This document shows, piece by piece, positions 36,718 to 45,007 of a DNA stretch of 64,000 nucleotides. The stretch spans positions 62,001 to 126,000 of the forward strand of contig JALSGS010000053.1 in assembly GCA_026982695.1 (NCBI GenBank), written 5' to 3'. This DNA is from Saprospiraceae bacterium. GTDB taxonomy: Bacteria > Bacteroidota > Bacteroidia > Chitinophagales > Saprospiraceae. Made by a program: the position numbers and the translations under genes. Each line of letters opens with the position of its first letter. The first letter of the stretch is position 1. The notes beneath the pieces are model-generated. The model saw only the letters and a program-made list of their open reading frames with translations, did no database searches and was not told where the DNA came from.

Positions 36718-37974
36718 ATGCTCCGACTTCTTCGGCAAGTACACATTACCGATCCATCATCTTCTCATCATGGCCACATTTTAGATCTCTTGTTAGATGG
36801 GGGTCAGATTGCAGCGATAGCGCCTAAACTCGATATAGCTGCTGCTGAAGTCATCGAAGTGCCCCAGATGCACGTATCTCCTGGATGGTGCGACATAGGA
36901 GCCTGGGTCGGTGATCCCGGATACGAGCATCGCGAAGACTTCCACAGTCTTGCCCAAGCAGCTGCGCGAGGCGGTTATACAGATATAGCTATATGGCCCA
37001 ATACTTGCCCTGTAGTGGACAGCAAGGCAGAAGTGCGATACGTGCATCAGCAACAACACTTACCCGTACGCCTTCACCCTATCGGGGCATTAACCCGAGG
37101 CTGTCAAGGGAAAGAGATCACCGAGATGCACGACATGCGCCACGCTGGCGCTATTGCCTTTTCGGATGGGCTTCACCCCGTACAGCATGCAGGTGTCATG
37201 CTGCGGGCTATGCAATACGTGCTGCCTTTTGATGGTCTGATTGTTAACAGGCCTTTCGACCCCAGCATGGTACCAGAGGGACAAATACACGAAGGAGAGG
37301 TGAGCACGCTGTTGGGGCTAAAGGGCATTCCGACCCTTAGTGAAGTGCTCATGTTACAGCGCGACATACACCTATTGCGCTATACGAGTTCGCGTTTGCT
37401 GGTATACGGAGTTTCTTCGGCAGCAAGTATCGAATGGATTCGTCGGGCTAAAGCAGAAGGCCTCCGCATATGGGCCAGTGTCCCCATTATGAACTTGTTG
37501 TATACCGAAGAAGATGTGCGCACATTCGACACCCGCTTTAAGGTACTACCTCCTTTGCGCAGTGCGACAGACCGAGCCGCCCTGCGTCAGGCATTACGCG
37601 ACGGCACCATAGATTGTGTCGTGAGCAATCATTTACCTGTAGCAGCAGAGCACAAGGAAATGGAATTTGCATTTGCCGACTTTGGCGCCAGCACTATTCA
37701 AACTGTGTGGCAAGCACTTCGCCAAGCGGGGTTTTCCATAGAGATGATTCCCGAACTATTGGCACACCGCCCTAGAGAAATTCTAGGGCTGCCACCCGCC
37801 ACCATTGAGGAAAGCGAAACTGCCAATCTCGTCTGCTACACTCCGCACACGCCTTGGACTTTAGACCACTCTACCAACCGCTCGAAAAGCCTGCACAGCC
37901 CATGGTTTGCACAACAGCTCACGGGGCATATTCGGGGAATTGTGCGAGGGAATGCATGGATGTGGCTCGATTGA
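36718..37974 (+). CDS. Dihydroorotase-like protein lacking metal-binding residues
   Basis: This 418-residue amidohydrolase-fold protein aligns by pattern with dihydroorotase (PyrC class with ATCase partners): DPGYEHREDF, AAARGGYTDIAIWPNTCPVVDSK, PIGALTRG and AIAFSDGLHP. Every zinc-ligand position I can locate has changed. The HxH after the first strand is G61-x-W63 in WCDIGAWVGDPG, the later histidines of the 'HIAHVST' block read LLVYGVSSA, and the final TDHAPH Asp is Asn304 in SNHLPV. It is therefore probably a non-catalytic dihydroorotase-like subunit (for example a partner of aspartate transcarbamoylase). It starts a same-strand cluster with DUF4199 proteins and glycosyltransferases. Confidence 0.85.
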   Translation: MLRLLRQVHITDPSSSHHGHILDLLLDGGQIAAIAPKLDIAAAEVIEVPQMHVSPGWCDIGAWVGDPGYEHREDFHSLAQAAARGGYTDIAIWPNTCPVVDSKAEVRYVHQQQHLPVRLHPIGALTRGCQGKEITEMHDMRHAGAIAFSDGLHPVQHAGVMLRAMQYVLPFDGLIVNRPFDPSMVPEGQIHEGEVSTLLGLKGIPTLSEVLMLQRDIHLLRYTSSRLLVYGVSSAASIEWIRRAKAEGLRIWASVPIMNLLYTEEDVRTFDTRFKVLPPLRSATDRAALRQALRDGTIDCVVSNHLPVAAEHKEMEFAFADFGASTIQTVWQALRQAGFSIEMIPELLAHRPREILGLPPATIEESETANLVCYTPHTPWTLDHSTNRSKSLHSPWFAQQLTGHIRGIVRGNAWMWLD

Positions 37975-38102
37975 GCGTCACTCATCGATGTACTGTAGAT
38001 GTATGTCTATCATGGTTAGCTGCTGCAATACAAATGCAATACCTTAAGCATTAGCTCTACTCGAGCTATACAAATACTATTGCTTACCAAAATCTGTACA
38101 AA

Positions 38103-38657
38103 ATGAATGAAACCACGCGTTTAGCAGCTTCCTACAAACCAATAGCCCTTCACTACGGGCTGATTGGTGGTGCCATCTTGGTCATCATTGGGCTTATCAG
38201 CTACCTTTTAGGTCTATCTGATCCACTCAAGCAAGAAGGGGCTGTCAAATGGATCAACAATTTGATCACGATCGCCGTAATCGGATGGGCCGTTTTTACC
38301 GCTATGAAAACCTACCGAGATCAAGAGCTCAATGGCCACATGAGCTACGGGCGAGGGCTCGCTGTGGGGTCTTTTGTATCACTCATTCTGGCAGTGATCA
38401 CTATTGTGTGGAGCCTGCTCTTTTTCATCGCCATTGCCCCTGAGACAGTCAATCAAGTCAGAGAAATGGCCATTATCAAAATGGAACAGCAGGGACTAAG
38501 TGACAGCCAAATCGAACAGCAAGCAAAAATGATGGACATCTTTACATCGCCTACAGCTATGGCAATCATTGCTGGCGTGAGTACTTTTGCGCTCAGCTTT
38601 GTTGTCTCGCTTATTTTGGCAGGTATCGCCAAAAAAGACCAGATAGAAACGCAATGA
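38103..38657 (+). CDS. DUF4199 membrane protein
   Basis: This 184-residue protein has four predicted membrane helices: HYGLIGGAILVIIGLISYLLG, WINNLITIAVIGWAVFTA, LAVGSFVSLILAVITIVWSL and AIIAGVSTFALSFVVSLILAG. The sequence MKTYRDQELNGHMSYGRGL between helices 2 and 3 matches the conserved DUF4199 loop (Y-R-x8-G-x-x-x-Y-G-x-x). The function is unknown. The family is typical of Bacteroidota and often sits next to a DPM-type glycosyltransferase, as here. Confidence 0.88.
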   Translation: MNETTRLAASYKPIALHYGLIGGAILVIIGLISYLLGLSDPLKQEGAVKWINNLITIAVIGWAVFTAMKTYRDQELNGHMSYGRGLAVGSFVSLILAVITIVWSLLFFIAIAPETVNQVREMAIIKMEQQGLSDSQIEQQAKMMDIFTSPTAMAIIAGVSTFALSFVVSLILAGIAKKDQIETQ

Positions 38658-38663
38658 CACTAT

Positions 38664-39116
38664 ATGTGGCATAAGCTTTTTGTCAAATACGGCCTTGTAG
38701 CAGGAACAAGTACTATTGCGTTGTTCCTGCTTTTTTACTTGCTCGCTCCCCAGGGCATGTTACATCCAGCTGTGTGGTGGGGCTCACTGATCATTTACAT
38801 ATCGTGTATGTGGATAGCGGGCCGTCGTGGCCGCCAAAGTGCTTCCACGGCGCCCAGCTTTAGGCAGCTGATGCAGTTCACCTTTCCGGTATTTGTCGTA
38901 GCGAATGTCGTGTTTTACACCTTTTGGTATTTACTGCTACAGTACGATTCTCAACTAGTTGAGTTGCAATATGAAGCTTTACGACAAGGGGGGTGGCAAG
39001 GACAGATGGAAGACTTGGCACCTCGTTTGGGCACTTTTGTGTGGACGCTCCTACAAAGCTTTTTAGGTGGTGCTATATTGAGCGCCCTGTTGGCATGGGG
39101 CCTTAAAGAAGAATAA
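38664..39116 (+). CDS. Small DUF4199-like membrane protein
   Basis: This 150-residue protein has four predicted membrane helices and a topology like that of the DUF4199 protein just upstream (6-base gap). It has KYGLVAGTSTIALFLLFYLL, WWGSLIIYISCMWIAG, MQFTFPVFVVANVVFYTFWY and LQSFLGGAILSALLAWGL. It is probably a divergent paralogue, but only the architecture supports this. It is translationally linked with its neighbours in the cluster. Confidence 0.72.
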   Translation: MWHKLFVKYGLVAGTSTIALFLLFYLLAPQGMLHPAVWWGSLIIYISCMWIAGRRGRQSASTAPSFRQLMQFTFPVFVVANVVFYTFWYLLLQYDSQLVELQYEALRQGGWQGQMEDLAPRLGTFVWTLLQSFLGGAILSALLAWGLKEE

Positions 39117-39173
39117 ATATTTGCCCATAATGCATGGCCTAAGGCGTTGCTTTTCTGACTGATCATTTTACTT

Positions 39174-40133
39174 ATGACAGACAACAGCTTGGACATATCG
39201 GTGGTCATACCGCTATACAACGAAGAGGAATCGTTGCCGGAATTAATCGAGTGGATCGAACAAGTAATGCGTCAACATGGCTTTCGATACGAGCTCATTC
39301 TCGTAGACGATGGCTCTAACGACGGCTCATGGCACGTAATTCGGCGACTGGCCAGCAGTAGGCCTCATATTCGCGCCATCCGTTTTCGGCGCAACTACGG
39401 CAAATCGGCGGCCCTGAACGAAGGGTTCCGCATCGCTCGCGGCCGAGTCGTGATCACCATGGATGCCGACTTGCAGGATAGCCCAGACGAAATACCAGAG
39501 CTATATCACATGATTGAAGAAGAAGGATACGACTTGGTTTCGGGTTGGAAAAAAGTACGTCACGATCCGCTATCGAAGACCATTCCTTCGCGCTTCTTCA
39601 ATGCAGTGACGCGTGCCATCAGCCACATTCCACTACACGATTTCAACTGCGGTTTGAAGGCCTATAAACGCGATGTAGTGAAAAGCATAGAGGTATATGG
39701 CGAGATGCACCGCTATATTCCACTATTGGCCAAATGGGCTGGCTTTAAAAACATTGGTGAAAAAGTAGTGGCTCATCGGCCGCGCAAATACGGCACAACC
39801 AAGTTTGGCCTTGAACGCTTCATCAATGGCTTTTTGGATTTACTCACCATCACTTTTGTGGGCAAATTTGGCAAGCGTCCCATGCATTTCTTTGGCACGC
39901 TGGGCATCTTGTTTTTTCTTATGGGCTTTGTCATACTCACTTATTTGAGCATAGCCAAGTTGGTGTACGAAGCCTATGGCATCGCCGAACGCCCGCTGTT
40001 TTTCTTCGGTATACTCACCTTGATCATCGGCACACAGCTTTTTGTTACGGGTTTTTTGGCCGAGTTGGTAAGCCGCAGTGCCACCAACCGCAACCACTAC
40101 CTCATTAGTGAGACCATCGAATCGGAATCCTGA
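39174..40133 (+). CDS. Family 2 glycosyltransferase (polyprenyl-phosphate type, GtrB/DPM-like)
   Basis: This 319-residue enzyme has a GT-A domain: VVIPLYNEEESLPELIEWIE at the start, LILVDDGSNDGSWHVI, the metal-binding MDADLQDSPDEIP and HDFNCGLKAYKRDVV. Two membrane helices lie at the C-terminus (from about residue 235), as in GtrB/Dpm1-type transferases that load sugar onto undecaprenyl phosphate. The next gene starts inside its stop codon (TGATG), so translation is coupled with the family 4 glycosyltransferase. Together with gmhA it suggests an envelope-polysaccharide cluster. Confidence 0.94.
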   Translation: MTDNSLDISVVIPLYNEEESLPELIEWIEQVMRQHGFRYELILVDDGSNDGSWHVIRRLASSRPHIRAIRFRRNYGKSAALNEGFRIARGRVVITMDADLQDSPDEIPELYHMIEEEGYDLVSGWKKVRHDPLSKTIPSRFFNAVTRAISHIPLHDFNCGLKAYKRDVVKSIEVYGEMHRYIPLLAKWAGFKNIGEKVVAHRPRKYGTTKFGLERFINGFLDLLTITFVGKFGKRPMHFFGTLGILFFLMGFVILTYLSIAKLVYEAYGIAERPLFFFGILTLIIGTQLFVTGFLAELVSRSATNRNHYLISETIESES

Positions 40134-41287
40134 TGCGCATTGCTCTGCTCAGTCCAGCACATCCCTTGCGTGGCGGCATCGCTGCTTCGAGCGAACGCTT
40201 GGCTCAACAACTACAACTGATGGGCCACGAGGTGATGCTGTACTCCTTCAAACTACAGTATCCCGAATGCTTGTTCCCTGGCAAAACGCAATACACTGAC
40301 GACCCACCACCGGCTCAACTACGCATCCAGCCACTCATTCACTCAGTCAACCCACTCAACTGGCCACAGTCGGCACGCCACATTCGCAACTGGCAACCAC
40401 AAATCGTATTAGCTCGCTATTGGTTGCCCTTTATAGCGCCTTCTTTGGGCAGTATTTTGCGACTTGTAGGTAAAGGGCCAGTGCGCTTGGCACTCATCGA
40501 CAACGCCCTACCCCACGAGCGGCGCCTCGGCGACCAAGTGCTGACGCGTTGGTTTTTGCACAGCATTGATGGCGCTTTAGTCATGTCGGATGCGGTAGCT
40601 GCCGATCTGGCCAGCCTACACTTTGACAAACCCATTCGGCAAGCCCCCCATCCCGTGTACGACCACTACGGCGCGGCTATACCTCGTGGGCAAGCCCTAC
40701 AACAGCTCCACTTACCCACCGATGCGCAGTGGTTGCTCTTTTTTGGTTTTATCCGGCCCTATAAAGGGCTCGACCTAGCCATCTACGCCTTAGCCTCGCC
40801 CGTTTTGCGCAAGCACCCCAAACTCAAACTCCTGGTAGCTGGTGAGAGCTATACCAATTTGGAGGAATATCGAGCATTGGCTCGCGCCCTCGGTGTGGCC
40901 AATCGCATTGTGTGGCACACGCACTATATCCCCACTGAAGAAGTGAAATACTACTTTTGTGCCGCTGATCTGGTGGTGCAGCCCTACAAGTCGGCCACCC
41001 AGAGTGGCATCACGCAAATCGCCTTTCACTTTGCCAAGCCCATGGTGGTGACCCGAGTGGGCGGGTTACCCGAAATGGTACCTCACGAGCAAGCAGGATT
41101 AGTAGTAGCGCCCGATGCACAGGCCATCGCCCAAGCCATCGATCGCTATTTTTCCGATCCGGATTTGGTCCACCGACTGGAGCATGGCGTTCGCCAAATC
41201 GCGGCACGCTACACTTGGTCGCACTTGGTCCACACACTGCTAGCATTGAGCTGTACGATTCGACCTGAAAACTGCAGTGAGCCATGA
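40133..41287 (+). CDS. Family 4 glycosyltransferase
   Basis: This 384-residue GT-B enzyme has an N-terminal sugar-acceptor domain (HPLRGGIAASSERLAQQL) and a C-terminal nucleotide-sugar domain. The latter has LLFFGFIRPYKGLDLAIYAL, WHTHYIPTEEVKYYFCAADLVVQPY and GITQIAFHFAKPMVVTRVGG-x-PE, typical of GT4 enzymes (the E-x7-E region near residue 285-310). It acts on cell-surface glycans. It overlaps the GT2 gene by one base and the next gene by four (ATGA). Confidence 0.94.
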   Translation: MRIALLSPAHPLRGGIAASSERLAQQLQLMGHEVMLYSFKLQYPECLFPGKTQYTDDPPPAQLRIQPLIHSVNPLNWPQSARHIRNWQPQIVLARYWLPFIAPSLGSILRLVGKGPVRLALIDNALPHERRLGDQVLTRWFLHSIDGALVMSDAVAADLASLHFDKPIRQAPHPVYDHYGAAIPRGQALQQLHLPTDAQWLLFFGFIRPYKGLDLAIYALASPVLRKHPKLKLLVAGESYTNLEEYRALARALGVANRIVWHTHYIPTEEVKYYFCAADLVVQPYKSATQSGITQIAFHFAKPMVVTRVGGLPEMVPHEQAGLVVAPDAQAIAQAIDRYFSDPDLVHRLEHGVRQIAARYTWSHLVHTLLALSCTIRPENCSEP

Positions 41288-41796
41288 GCCCAAAGCGAAA
41301 AAGGCGCCCCAATCGCCACACGGCCCTTCGCCTCGCACTTGTAGGCGGCTTTGCCTTGGCCGCAGTATTTGGCGCAGTCATTTGGCTCGACGAATGGCTG
41401 GTAAAAATGGTTCCGCAGCATGCTGCCAATCTCCAGGTAGCCATAATGCTGCTGGCTACCTGGCTGATGACAGGCATATTGGTGCGTGCCATCCATTATA
41501 AACAGCCCAAACTCCCGTGGTGGACACTATGGCTGGCTGCTACAGCTGCCACCACTATCGGCATTACGCTTTTCTTGGCTGCCATTTTGCTGTTCCCAAG
41601 CCTACAGGTCTTGTATATAGCACAATCTGATGCAGCTAAATGGGTAGGTACAATGTGGAGTTTTTTTTCTGCCTTGGGCTTGCTCTTTTCCCTTATGGCC
41701 CTCATCAAGGTGCGCATCGGCAACCAGCTATGGAGCAACCTGCTCGAAATTGGCCTATTGCTCTTGGTGCTATTACTTATCATCAAACTGGCATAA
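41284..41796 (+). CDS. Small integral membrane protein of unknown function
   Basis: This 170-residue protein has four predicted membrane helices and a basic N-terminus (MSPKRKRRPNRH). It has ALRLALVGGFALAAVFGAVI, VAIMLLATWLMTGILVRAI, LWLAATAATTIGITLFLAAI and LLEIGLLLLVLLLIIKLA. It is not a recognised family. Overlap with the glycosyltransferase (ATGA) and a four-base gap to gmhA argue for a role in the same envelope pathway. Confidence 0.72.
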   Translation: MSPKRKRRPNRHTALRLALVGGFALAAVFGAVIWLDEWLVKMVPQHAANLQVAIMLLATWLMTGILVRAIHYKQPKLPWWTLWLAATAATTIGITLFLAAILLFPSLQVLYIAQSDAAKWVGTMWSFFSALGLLFSLMALIKVRIGNQLWSNLLEIGLLLLVLLLIIKLA

Positions 41797-41800
41797 ACAC

Positions 41801-42376
41801 ATGAGACAATTCATATTTGACGCCCTCCAACAGAGCATACAAACCAAACAGCGCATACTGCACGACGAAATGCTTTGTACCCAGATCGAGCATGCAGCTC
41901 AAATGATGTGTGCTGCCTTTCGGCAAAAGGGTAAAGTACTCTTTTGCGGTAATGGCGGCAGCGCCGCCGATGCCCAGCACATCGCTGCTGAGCTCTCCGG
42001 ACGCTTCTACAAAGACCGCCCCCCCCTATTTGCCGAAGCCCTACACGTCAACACCTCTTTTCTCACTGCTGTAGCCAACGATTACGGATACGACGAAGCC
42101 TTTGCCCGTGCTATAGCAGCCATGGGTCGCCCCGGCGACGTGCTAGTCGGCATCAGCACCTCGGGCAACTCGCCCAACGTGATAAAGGCCATCGAAAAAG
42201 CACGACAACAAGACATGTACACCATAGGCCTTACAGGCCAACAAGGCGGAGCCATGCGCCACCTCTGCCATCATTGCATCTTGGTGCCCCACCACGATAC
42301 ACCGCGCATCCAAGAAGCCCACATCACCATTGGCCACATCTGGTGTGCTTGGATAGAAAAAGAATTATTTGGATAA
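41801..42376 (+). CDS. gmhA: Sedoheptulose-7-phosphate isomerase (SIS domain)
   Basis: The ATG at 41801 (MRQFIFDALQQSIQ) is the start. GmhA features are VLFCGNGGSAADAQHIAAELSGRF, GISTSGNSPNVIKAIEKAR and the Zn-binding C-terminal EAHITIGHIWCAWIE. The 191-residue length is usual. The enzyme converts sedoheptulose-7-phosphate to D-glycero-D-manno-heptose-7-phosphate for LPS or S-layer heptose, fitting the glycosyltransferase neighbours. Downstream, the opposite-strand HNH gene ends only 10 bases away. Confidence 0.96.
   Translation: MRQFIFDALQQSIQTKQRILHDEMLCTQIEHAAQMMCAAFRQKGKVLFCGNGGSAADAQHIAAELSGRFYKDRPPLFAEALHVNTSFLTAVANDYGYDEAFARAIAAMGRPGDVLVGISTSGNSPNVIKAIEKARQQDMYTIGLTGQQGGAMRHLCHHCILVPHHDTPRIQEAHITIGHIWCAWIEKELFG
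41915..41927 (+). repeat. Recurrent 13-mer copy 5
   Basis: An exact GCCTTTCGGCAAA lies inside gmhA, read as the residues AFRQK. Confidence 0.8.
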
Positions 42377-42386
42377 TATTTTTATT

Positions 42387-42836
42387 TCATAAAGATCTGA
42401 GGATCTCGGAGATAAATCTATCTTTTAGATACTTGTTGCCTATCTTGAGTAGATCTTCCTTCCTTTGAAAGAGAAATGTTTTTAGTTGCTCTACGCTGCG
42501 CACATCTTTTTCAAATTTTCTTTTGTGATGCGCATCTACCCCGTAATGACAAAGGATACACAAGCATTGTAAGTTTTCAGGTCGATTGTCTGATTTGTCT
42601 CCATTCCTGTGATGAGTGTGAAAGTGATGTAAATCGTCTTTAATTTTCAAGCCACACGACTCGCATTTTCCTTTTACTTCACGAAAACGCCTACTCATCA
42701 CAGGAAAACTTGCGTGATATTCATGGGCATTTTTGAGTTGTTTTCTAGCCCTCTCTATAGCATCCTTAAACTGATGATAAAAATCTTCAGTGGTTTTAGG
42801 CAGATTATTGCGGCGCATTCTAGCCATACAATTCAT
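42387..42836 (-). CDS. Small HNH endonuclease of a Zorya-like cassette
   Basis: This 149-residue protein has zinc-ribbon cysteines at 58 and 61 (KCESCGL) and 93 and 96 (LCILCH). The histidine-rich LHHFHTHHRNGDKSD and NRPENLQCLC carry the HNH motif, with H75/H76, N84/N88 and H104 as candidate catalytic residues. The N-terminal ~50 residues are basic and helical. It is the last gene of the minus-strand set with the ZorA/ZorB-like genes, separated from the 130-residue gene by 14 bases. Zorya type II carries an HNH nuclease (ZorE), but ZorE is reported to be larger, so this may be a reduced version. The coding sequence looks more AT-rich than the surroundings. Confidence 0.82.
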   Translation of the reverse strand: MNCMARMRRNNLPKTTEDFYHQFKDAIERARKQLKNAHEYHASFPVMSRRFREVKGKCESCGLKIKDDLHHFHTHHRNGDKSDNRPENLQCLCILCHYGVDAHHKRKFEKDVRSVEQLKTFLFQRKEDLLKIGNKYLKDRFISEILRSL

Positions 42837-42850
42837 GCAAAGATCCAGCT

Positions 42851-43243
42851 TTACCCCTCATATTCTTCGCCCGTATCTGCATTGACAACAGGCACCTTGG
42901 GCTCACTGGCCCATAAATATCGCCTACGAAATCGTCCCTCATTCATAAATTCCTGTATGGTTTCACAAACAGTAATGTGAAACTTAGGAAAAGCATTATA
43001 TCTACTAATGTAATACTCTTTTATATAAACAAATCCTGGCACATTAGTCCCCTGAATATGTAGTTCAATAGATCCCTTATCTTCATCGAAAGAAACTATA
43101 TCTTCCTCTATTACCTTGTTAAAGTCTATCCACTTGAACTCAAAATTGCTATTTCCATCGAGGCGTACTCCAATCCTTTCTATATAGCTTCTCAATCTTT
43201 CAAAGGAATACAGTGACTGATTAGCCATGATAGGGTTTTTCAT
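42851..43243 (-). CDS. Unknown 130-residue protein in the Zorya-like cassette
   Basis: The ATG overlaps the stop of the ZorB-like gene by four bases (ATGA), so the two are translationally coupled. The 130-residue product is acidic and has no membrane segment. Visible blocks are SYIERIGVRLDGNSNFEF, IELHIQGTNVPGFVYIKEYY and FHITVCETIQEFMN. No family is recognised. Coupling between zorB and the HNH gene suggests an effector, immunity or targeting accessory, and it may mark a distinct subtype of the system. This is inference. Confidence 0.7.
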   Translation of the reverse strand: MKNPIMANQSLYSFERLRSYIERIGVRLDGNSNFEFKWIDFNKVIEEDIVSFDEDKGSIELHIQGTNVPGFVYIKEYYISRYNAFPKFHITVCETIQEFMNEGRFRRRYLWASEPKVPVVNADTGEEYEG

Positions 43244-43974
43244 TTATTAATCATTGTAAACACCTTTTCAACTAAGCTTTCGCTAGAAGGTACCAGTTTA
43301 AACTCCACTCTACGCGACAAGCGATTGTCAGCTGGCAGGCCGGAATAGTAAGTGAGGTTTTTATTGGCATCTATGGTACGGCCATACGACAAGCCATTGG
43401 CAGTAAGCCAAAACTGCACTGTACGCCTATCTTCGGGCGATAGGTTCTTAAAATACTCCATCTCTCGGAAGTAGCGCAATACGGCAGTGGCGCGCATTTG
43501 GGAGAGCAGCACATTGCCCACGTAGGGATCTCTATCGTACTCATAAGCTGGCACCGTGTCGGTATGTCCTTCGATGCGCACTTCCACGATCTTATCGCGA
43601 TACTGGGGTTTGAGGAGAATATTAAAATAGGCTGGCAAAAACTCATCCAAGATTTTGCGAAAGCGCGTGCGGATACGCGTCTTGCCAGAGCGAAAAAGCA
43701 CCTCTGGATTGATAAACTTGATCGACAAATCGCGATCAAAGATCACCCCCCATTCTTCAAACTTATCGTAAAAAGTGGAATCCAGCTCCATGTACAGTTC
43801 CTCGCGCGTCTGCATAAATTCTTTCAAAATCTCATCGCGCTCTGCCTGCTTGCGCTGAATCTCCACGATATAGGTGATGGCAATAAACATAAAAATCACC
43901 ATCAGGCCCGTCATGATATCCGAAAAGGACACCCAAGGGTTTCCTTCCTCTTTTACCTGTTTTGTATCCTTCAT
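43240..43974 (-). CDS. ZorB-like MotB/OmpA peptidoglycan-anchored stator protein
   Basis: This 244-residue protein has one N-terminal membrane helix (SFSDIMTGLMVIFMFIAITY) carrying Asp19, the position corresponding to the proton-conducting aspartate of MotB and ZorB. A short coiled-coil linker follows, then an OmpA-type peptidoglycan-binding domain: VRIEGHTDTVPAY (about 133-143), LSQMRATAVLRYF and NRLSRRVEFKLV (about 217-228). ZorB works with ZorA as a proton-driven motor that senses phage invasion. It lies 28 bases after the ZorA-like tail and overlaps the next gene by four bases. Confidence 0.88.
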   Translation of the reverse strand: MKDTKQVKEEGNPWVSFSDIMTGLMVIFMFIAITYIVEIQRKQAERDEILKEFMQTREELYMELDSTFYDKFEEWGVIFDRDLSIKFINPEVLFRSGKTRIRTRFRKILDEFLPAYFNILLKPQYRDKIVEVRIEGHTDTVPAYEYDRDPYVGNVLLSQMRATAVLRYFREMEYFKNLSPEDRRTVQFWLTANGLSYGRTIDANKNLTYYSGLPADNRLSRRVEFKLVPSSESLVEKVFTMINK

Positions 43975-44002
43975 CTATTGTCTAGTTTTGCAACTACCCT
44001 AT

Positions 44003-45007
44003 TTATCGCCCATTAGTGTGGTGCCTCATCCAGCTTTGGATTAATTCGTCGAGTTGTTGAAAAGAGTTATTGATTCTGTTATAGAACGCACTATCAATAT
44101 TTTGCAGATCCCCACTAAGCCTTTGAGAGGCTTTTTTCACTAGGCCAGCAGCTTCTTCAAGATTGCTTTTAATTTCTTGCCAAAAACTATGAGTTATATC
44201 TTTAATTTTATTAATCTCTTCTAGCTTGGCAATAAGCGAATAGGTTGCATCTTGCAGTTGTTGATGCCCAGCAACCCACTGTTGTAAATTCCTAGACGTT
44301 ACTTTCAAATTCTCCGTATTCTCATAAGCCAACTGTGCCACATCTTGTAGCTTATTACTTACGTCAACCAATTTGTTTTCTTCCACTAATACAGTACGGA
44401 GCTCCTCCAAGATTGCTGCTAATTTGCCGCCTTCGCCCACCAGTTCTTGGGTATAACTGACCACTTTTTGGATTTCTTCTTCGGCAATTTGGAAACCTTC
44501 TACTACCGATCTGAATTGCTCGGTCAATTGGGCAATCATCTCCTTGTTTTCCTGCTGCCAGGTGTTGAGGCGTTCAACACTTTGATTGAGCGCCTCGAAG
44601 TTTTCCTTGACCAAGCGATCGATCAGCTCGCGCATCTGCTCATTGAACGAGCGCGTGGCCTCTTCCATCACTTGTACCAAAGCTTCTGTATTGCTCTTTT
44701 GCAGCAGATCGCTGAACTCGTCAAATTTTTCCTCGAGCAATCTACTGTTTGCTCCCATTGTCTCAATGATGTGCGCCACGTGCTCAGCTAAAGCTTCCGC
44801 ATGCTGGAGCTGGCCTTCTTTCAGTGCCCGCAACTCCGTATTGGTCTCTTGAGTCAGTACGCGTTGGCCTTCGATTTTATCGTCAATAGCGGCAAGCTTG
44901 GCATCCGATGCTTTCCAACTCATCGAGCAATTGATTGCTCCTTGTGGCCTGCACGGTGGTTTCGGAAGTAGACTTGCGTACCTCCTCCAATAGCTTGTGG
45001 CTGGCAT
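44003..45007 (-). CDS. Coiled-coil tail portion of a ZorA-like protein (shifted frame)
   Basis: This frame encodes a long, almost entirely helical coiled coil (from WKASDAKLAAIDDKIEGQRV to the end, about 300 residues). It is the type of tail that ZorA carries behind its MotA-like channel. The frame overlaps the MotA-like reading frame at 45007-44883. Reading through with a single-base skip at 44912 would join NQLLDELE to ASDAKLAAIDDKIE in one 529-residue ZorA. If translated separately, the likeliest start is the ATG at 44923, with AAGGAG about 14 bases upstream. The listed span gives the open frame. A mutation, a sequencing error, programmed +1 frameshifting or two real genes all remain possible. 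Confidence 0.75.
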   Translation of the reverse strand: MPATSYWRRYASLLPKPPCRPQGAINCSMSWKASDAKLAAIDDKIEGQRVLTQETNTELRALKEGQLQHAEALAEHVAHIIETMGANSRLLEEKFDEFSDLLQKSNTEALVQVMEEATRSFNEQMRELIDRLVKENFEALNQSVERLNTWQQENKEMIAQLTEQFRSVVEGFQIAEEEIQKVVSYTQELVGEGGKLAAILEELRTVLVEENKLVDVSNKLQDVAQLAYENTENLKVTSRNLQQWVAGHQQLQDATYSLIAKLEEINKIKDITHSFWQEIKSNLEEAAGLVKKASQRLSGDLQNIDSAFYNRINNSFQQLDELIQSWMRHHTNGR

